DNA from: Leptasterias polaris
Lineage: Eukaryota; Echinodermata; Asteroidea; Forcipulatida; Asteriidae
NCBI GenBank assembly: GCA_037783415.1
Contig: JAZGTN010000150.1
Location: 2,542,001 to 2,606,000, forward strand
Direction of reading: 5' to 3'
Length of the DNA: 64,000 nt
Shown: one piece after another, positions 57,987 through 64,000 of the stretch
Layout: every line of letters begins with the position of its first letter
Position numbering within the stretch: the stretch's first letter is position 1
Made by a program: the position numbers and the translations under genes
The notes under the pieces: generated by a model
Database searches by the model: none
Told to the model about the DNA's origin: nothing
The model's input: the letters and a program-made list of their open reading frames with translations, nothing else

Positions 57987-60900
57987 GAACTAGTTAATAT
58001 TAGTATTATTATTTAACTTCAACCTTGTCGCTGTGGCCGAGGGACATTGCCAAAGCCGAAGTCGCTTTACGGCGCGTCTAAAGCAGCATTTGGTTGACGT
58101 CATTTTTGAATTGACGGGGATGATTGGCCATCAAGCTCACCGGGGTACTCAATAATAATCTATTACGCATGAGACTTTATGCTTGAGAAGATAAAAAAAG
58201 TAAATGAAGCAGACACACAGTTGCCAAATAGTCCCAAGTAATACTGGCGGTAATTTACCTACAAATAACCGTTTATTTAAAATTTACGAATTTTCACGTG
58301 CTCCATAACAACTGGACCAGGGATTTGTTTGGTTGTAAATTTGACTCGCAGTTGTAAAAGAATTCGCTGACCTCGTTAAAATCTGTTTTGCTTTTCGGAA
58401 AGATATACTTCCCCAGAAACAGGTCCGGGAACTGGATACTTGCCTATAAATAAGCATCTGAATTGTGCTGTCCTGAAGTGGCTTGTTTATCATGTATGAA
58501 CATAAACAATTTACAATAAATATATACATATATGAATAAAAATAAACTAAAATAAAAATATGCTATGGAAAAAGCAGATAATTTTAAATGCCAAGGAGAC
58601 GATTATTTTTTATTGACGTCACCAGACTGTGGTATCTCCCACGAAAGGGTGGATATTGTATAATTGATGGCAAGTGCAGATGTGCACGGCAGAAAAACAA
58701 CAGAAAAATACACAGATGGGCAGTTGTTATGATTTGCCCGGCCGTCTCCCCCTGGCTTGGCATTTATGTAATATGATTGTGTAAACGTTTTCGGTGGCTT
58801 AACGAAATATCATGCATGACTTTCGGAGATAAATGACGCTACAACACTCGCGAGCGGGAATAACAATTTATTTTCGTTTTCTATTAAAGTTTTCATTTGC
58901 AAAATATCAATATTATATCTGAAAGGCTTTACAAAAACAAAAAAATTAAATCAGCAAAAGGAATTACAGCAGCAAAAAACATATTTAATAAAATGTCAAA
59001 GTGCAACATCTCCCTTTGCAGTACACTTAGCTGTGGTATTCACAATAATTCTTCGGAGATTTACTTTCTTTTTACCACCCTCCTCCAAAGTAGTTGCAAA
59101 TTATTACACTTTATGAGATCACAACAAACTAAAAATTATACTTTCCCAATCAATAATTTAAAGGGTTCTCGATTGATTTGGTTTGCATTTATATCAACCA
59201 TAAACAAATATTTCAAAGAAAATATGTGTTTATTTATATTTTTTTGTTTTACTGTTATTCATCCCCGGAAGCTAGCTGTCTATTTATTTATTTATTATTA
59301 TTATATATTTTGTAATTACAGTAAATGACCCCGGGGAATTTGTAAACAAAGGCTTTGGATCAATTAAGTATTCACCCAGCTCAACAGACTGAACAGAGTT
59401 TCTCAGACAAGTGAATTTCTTCTTACTATTTCTTTGCGTTGATACGAGGATGGACGATACAAAAAGATAAAATTTGATTAAAATTATTTAAGTATTATAT
59501 AGTTAGTGATTTTGTGGGGTCAGTGACAGCTAGGGGACCGATGTGCAGGGTATAACGGATTAATGGGACCACCTGATAATGTGGTAGTTAATTTGCACGC
59601 TGTTGTAGTCCGTGTTTGTGAAACTATTGTTGCTTTTACTCTTCCAAAAACGATGGCGTTTTTTCTTCACTTTATCACTTCTTAATGCTAAAAAAACAAA
59701 CATATTAATACAAATATATATACAAAGATCGATGCACTTCGAGCTCTAATACTGTTGTTTGTGAGCGTGAATAAAAATGCGTAAAAGGCAAAATTAAAAT
59801 AGTTTATTAGATTAGAAATCTTGTTTAGAAGTTCTGGCGCGATATATCCCCGCTCATTTAATAACTAACACAATTTATAGATAATGCAATTATGTCTGAC
59901 CTTCGCACATACCGAACAAATTGACATACACTTGTCACTTTGCCCGTGTAGTAGTTCACAATTGAAAACAAATATTACCGGTTTCACTTGACTGTGTGGA
60001 ATTAATTCACAGAGAGGCTAAAATAAAATAAAAGGTATCCGTTGTTATCTCGTCCATCTCCCGTCCCTATAGTTCCCGGCATGCTTTGTAACTATAATTG
60101 GCGAGGCAGCAATCGTCCCTTGTGAGGAGTTATTTAGATCGTGTAGTTCGTGCTCCACTGGCCCGTTAGGACAGGTCTGTTCCCCGCCACGCACTTTGTA
60201 CAGCACCGGCTGGGAATTTTTTATGAAATAATTATTCACGCGGAGGCCAGTTCAATTAGTCCGCCCGTGCTTTTACCGGATGTAGATCAAGTGGAAAATC
60301 AAGGTAGGCTGCTTTGAATGTCGCGCGGCACGCAGAAATAGAGAAAATAGTCACGCAACGAAGCGGCTTCTGATCTTGACATGTCATTAAATTCAAGTTG
60401 TTTACTTCTGTAACGTGCTTCGCACGAGTGATTTCTCTCAATGTAAGGGTCCTGCAGGTTGGCAACATCATTTTGTTTCCTCCATGAGTTAAAGATCAAG
60501 CGCGTCTGTCGATTATACACGGGGAAAAATAAAAATAAATCAATGAAAGATAATTTAGACGCTTAGTCGATCTGTATTAGTAGTAGAAATGGTTTTCCTA
60601 TAAGTATTTGTCATCTGTATTGAAAAATTGTATTTAGGTTGATCTAGATTTCCTTTTATTTCGATGAAATCGTAAGAAGTTGTTTTAGTTTTCAAATGTA
60701 TTTAAAAGCGAAAGCTTGACAAAAAATGAACATTCGATGGAAATAAAGAGAGAAATCTTCCCTTTAATTTTGGAAAAACCTCCGAACGAGCCTGTAAACC
60801 TCAAACTATTATAAGGACTCGCCACCATCACCTGTGGTGCTATCGGCAAGGAAGGAACTGATAACGTGCCCAGGGAGCGACAGTAAAAACATCGTCAATC

Positions 60901-62627
60901 AAAACAAACGTCAACTTTGAGGTTTGGGGATTCCTGCCCCCGCGGAATGATGCACGCGGACCTTAACGGGATTTCTGACGACGGCCATGGAGACCAGAGT
61001 GTGGATTGCGGCGGGAGGATACATACGGCCGGAGAAGGATGTCAGGGATTCACAGCTAGCTACGATCTTAAAGGAGCTGTGTCGAGTCCGGTTATGTTTA
61101 CTGCTTAACGGCGGGCCACTTAATGTTGGCACTGGAAAATGCTCGCCTTAAATTATCTGCTTGTAGATGAAAATATACGGTATAGGCCTAAACCTAGTGC
61201 TTGAATGACCAAGATCAGTTCAATCCTAGGGGATATGATCACTCGGCCCAACTTCACAAGTAATTAATTATGTGTTGGCATTGGAATATGATTCAATTTG
61301 ATTAGCGATCGGCTTCCCGGCTGCCATGATTGGCTTTTAATTTTTGCTGGAAAGGTCACAACCTCCAACAGTTCTGTGTTCATTGCAGTTTGCTTTCTTT
61401 ATCTGCATAATAAATATATTTCTAGTATATTTTTCAAGTTCATCATTCACTGATTTGAATATAATTTCTTGAGTGCTGTTGAAGCAAAAATAAATATCTT
61501 AGACAATTTTGTATTGTACTCATTGCAACACACAGGGCACCAAAAGGAAATTAGTCTTTATATTATTGTTGTTTTATAGAAACAATTAATTATTGTTGTT
61601 GTTTACTGATTTGACTCGGGAAATAAAATATATAAATACTGTGCCACGCTTTATTAATATCTGAATTGCCTGAATGGTGAAGTTAAAACAGTATTAGTAA
61701 GATGTAGTCCCCCAAAATGTTTATATTAAAATGTAATAATAATAGCTTGTACGTAGTATAGAAAATAATAATTTGATTTATGTTAATACCATAAGCATAT
61801 ATAACACAATTGTAAGCACCTCTCTTGAAAAAACCCGCTGACCGGAGATGGTGAACACGTACAATAGATACGTCAGGAGTTTCCGCGATTCACACACGCT
61901 GACAACACACACACCCATTTGTGTTGCAGTCACTGTGTGGACATCCCTTTGTTCTACACACTTAAGGAAAATCCTATTCCTCAACACTGTTAATAACTCT
62001 GTGTGGACGTGTGTAAGTCTACATAGCGTTTCAAAACCCTACCTCTTTTGTTCTCAGGTCCACACTTCGTATGTAATGCTTACGCACCTTGATCAGCAAG
62101 TGTTCAGTGTTTAATACAAAGAACAGGTTCTCCAAAGTGGGAGGAGAGATGCACTCACACGACTCACATATTTACTGGGGAGCTACCTTCCGGTTCTGAT
62201 CCAATTACACTTCCGTGGAGGGTGTCTGGTGGCCATGTCGTATCATCGCGACGACTCGCAAAAAAACATTTAAAAGAAGAAGACACTCACACACACGCAC
62301 AGAAAAAAACCCTAGTGATTGTGAAATTGTTTTTTGCGTTAATGGTTTGGAAACGGTGTCTGGGGCTTCGTATCGATGTCAAACAGTGGACATTAGTCTG
62401 GTTTACGAAACCATATGAAATCTCGTGTAGGCTTCTCTGCTAACGCCTCCAATGTAAACTCCATCCGGGGTGAGGGAAATAAATTTCTTCGTAGAAGCAT
62501 AAATTCAAACCATAAACCAACCCTCAAATCTGTCATAATCCATTATACATGGTTTAATTAACCTTCAATCTCGGGTTATGAAAGTTTTCTCCAATGACAC
62601 CTTTAAAATGTAAACACGTGCGGGGGC
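57987..62627. other. intergenic, no gene seen
   Basis: A fragment at 58035-58075 (AAGCCGAAGTCGCTTTACGG) is related to 21483. The 58.5-59.4 kb stretch is very AT-rich with a TTATTTATTATT tract near 59283. Moderately GC-rich non-repetitive patches at 60040-60260 and 60905-61110 stand out against the AT-rich background and could be exons or regulatory DNA, but show no splice-bounded frame or motif I can name. TAGGCCTA lies at 61183-61190. Confidence 0.4.
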
Positions 62628-62869
62628 GTGCGGAGTGTGTGTGAGGGGACGTGCTCTCACTTTCGGTACCTTCTGGAGACCAAGGACAAAACAAAAAAGG
62701 GAAAACAAAAGGACTCCACATGGAATTTCTAAAGACCGGGGTGCTCCACAAGGAAATTTGTGTACAAAGTCTATGGGAAACTGTTAAGTGCAGGGACAAA
62801 GGAAAGAACAAAAGAGTGCTCCACAAGGATGCATTTTTCCGTCTGTGTGCGGAGTGTGTGTGAGGGGAC
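62628..62869 (+). repeat. direct-repeat-flanked segment, 219-bp spacing
   Basis: GTGCGGAGTGTGTGTGAGGG followed by GAC occurs at 62628-62650 and 62847-62869. Between them the block GTGCTCCACAAGGA recurs (about 62739 and 62817), with ACTCCACATGGA as a variant (about 62713), each preceded by an AAC/AAA-rich purine tract. The whole looks like an expanded imperfect tandem repeat. Confidence 0.65.
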
Positions 62870-64000
62870 ATCTAGAGTGGGATGGGGTAACTCCTTACAC
62901 TGCCTGAAGCAATGTGGCGCTCGCGTTAGGCACATTTTTTGTTTTTATCAATAACAAGAACCGTTCAGTAAAATCCGGTCATACTACATGTAATCCTCTT
63001 ATCGACCCCCCCCCCCCTTGAGCTATTGTAGTCACTCAGGGGGTTGAAGACACTAACAGGTCACCATGATCCTTTGAAGTTTGGCGGCGGCAGTCCCCCA
63101 TTGACATGTCCACACAAAAAACATACGTTGTACATACCCGTTGAAACACGTGCAGATGTTTTGCCTATGTGTTTTGTACACGAACCTTAAATGTTATTTA
63201 TAGATAAAGTCTGCAGCCAACATAAGGTAATCTATCTATCATCAGGCTACTACAAGGTCTTTCTAGCATGGGAATGACTTTGGGATCATCCCCAAACAGA
63301 CTTAATTGCCCTATAATTGAAAATTGCCTTCCGATGAGGCGTAACTCATCAGACAGTGAATTTGTGAGAAAGATTGCGCTTTGGCCATGAACTGACACAC
63401 TAACAAATCACTGAAGAAAGTTTACGACAGCGAAATATCCAAAATTGTATTCACTTTGTGCTAACTGCAACATTGAGGTTTTTGCCTGACATGGCATCAC
63501 ACTTTTGTTCTTGGATATGGAAATGTGCATTAGCATAAAATACAAAAAGGTACCAATTATAAAAAATGGCAAAACGAAAATTGAAAATAAGATAAAATGA
63601 GACACACATGTACATATATCATAAGGATTGCTTTAGAGAAAAAAAGGAAACAAATCAAAATCATGGACCCTTTAATTCTAAGATTATTTGTCGTATGGCT
63701 AGTGTTTGAAGCATTTGGTTGAACACGGCCAAATAAACCATGAGTTAACGTGGGTTTGTCCATTTTATTCATTCCAAGGAAGTACCTAAATATATTCGGG
63801 GTCCCATGGTGCGTAGACTTTCGACAGCTCCGGGCTTCAACATGATACGGTAGGGAGTTAATCATTGTTGAACGACAGAGATTAACACGAATGCATATAC
63901 TTTTCATGGTTGTCTGCAGTTTTTTTGTTTGTTGTTTTTTGGTGGATTTATGTTGCCACACGGTGCTGAAGAACAGTATTGTGAACACAGAAAATAATAT
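62870..64000. other. intergenic, no gene seen
   Basis: A C-run lies at 63006-63018. A 143-codon minus-strand frame (63988-63557) is AT-rich and matches no known family. Confidence 0.45.

Noticed and set aside
60917..61108. GC-rich open frame on both strands as a possible exon
   Set aside because: No acceptor/donor pair fits the frame and the translation has no recognisable motif. It could be regulatory, but a single sequence cannot show that.

Overview
This is a eukaryotic, AT-rich, gene-poor window. It reads as ordinary metazoan intergenic DNA crowded with short non-autonomous transposons. The organism is probably a marine deuterostome, most likely an echinoderm such as a sea star. Three observations point there: TTAA-bounded elements starting TTAAAGGCACTG, foldback elements ending in GGGCCCAATTTCATA-like sequence, and frequent TAGGCCTA words, all of which I associate from memory with echinoderm genomes. 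That assignment is inference; the sequence itself shows only a KCTD protein gene and the repeat families. No bacterial operons, CRISPR arrays, rRNA or viral genes are visible.

The one confident protein-coding gene is a single-exon KCTD8/12/16-type gene at 35792-36535 (+). It encodes 247 residues with an N-terminal BTB/T1 domain and a C-terminal H1-type domain. In vertebrates this family forms auxiliary subunits of GABA-B receptors. A TATA-like element lies about 90 bp upstream of its start codon. A possible exon of an unidentified gene lies at the extreme left edge on the minus strand (14-174), ending in a good splice donor.

The rest is a mosaic of repeats. From left to right: a TTAA-bounded MITE (2096-2485); a foldback element inside a 15-bp inverted-repeat pair (6321-7261), followed by a truncated TIR element (7261-7717); a large palindrome with a type I hammerhead-like motif (9809-10077); a 1.65-kb TIR element with 136-bp internal tandem repeats (11410-13056); a 202-bp tandem duplication (13979-14381); more TTAA MITEs (17061, 19426, 23625, 31800, 32952, 40031, 42985); two further TIR elements (22346-23441 and 24435-25456); a full-length 692-bp TIR element (29713-30404); three GGGCCC-ended foldbacks; two tRNA-Leu-headed SINEs (47970 and 57653), the first split by a palindromic MITE; and a perfect 8-bp satellite of about 73 copies (51558-52143), G-quadruplex-capable on the minus strand, with a graded right edge.

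The observations I rate highest are these. The palindromic word TAGGCCTA occurs 11 times exactly, and aligned copies of one MITE show it or a variant as a clean TA-flanked insertion. A hammerhead-ribozyme-like core sits inside the 9.8-10.1 kb palindrome. Two MITE copies carry a compensatory change in a central hairpin. The 8-mer array is strikingly homogeneous.
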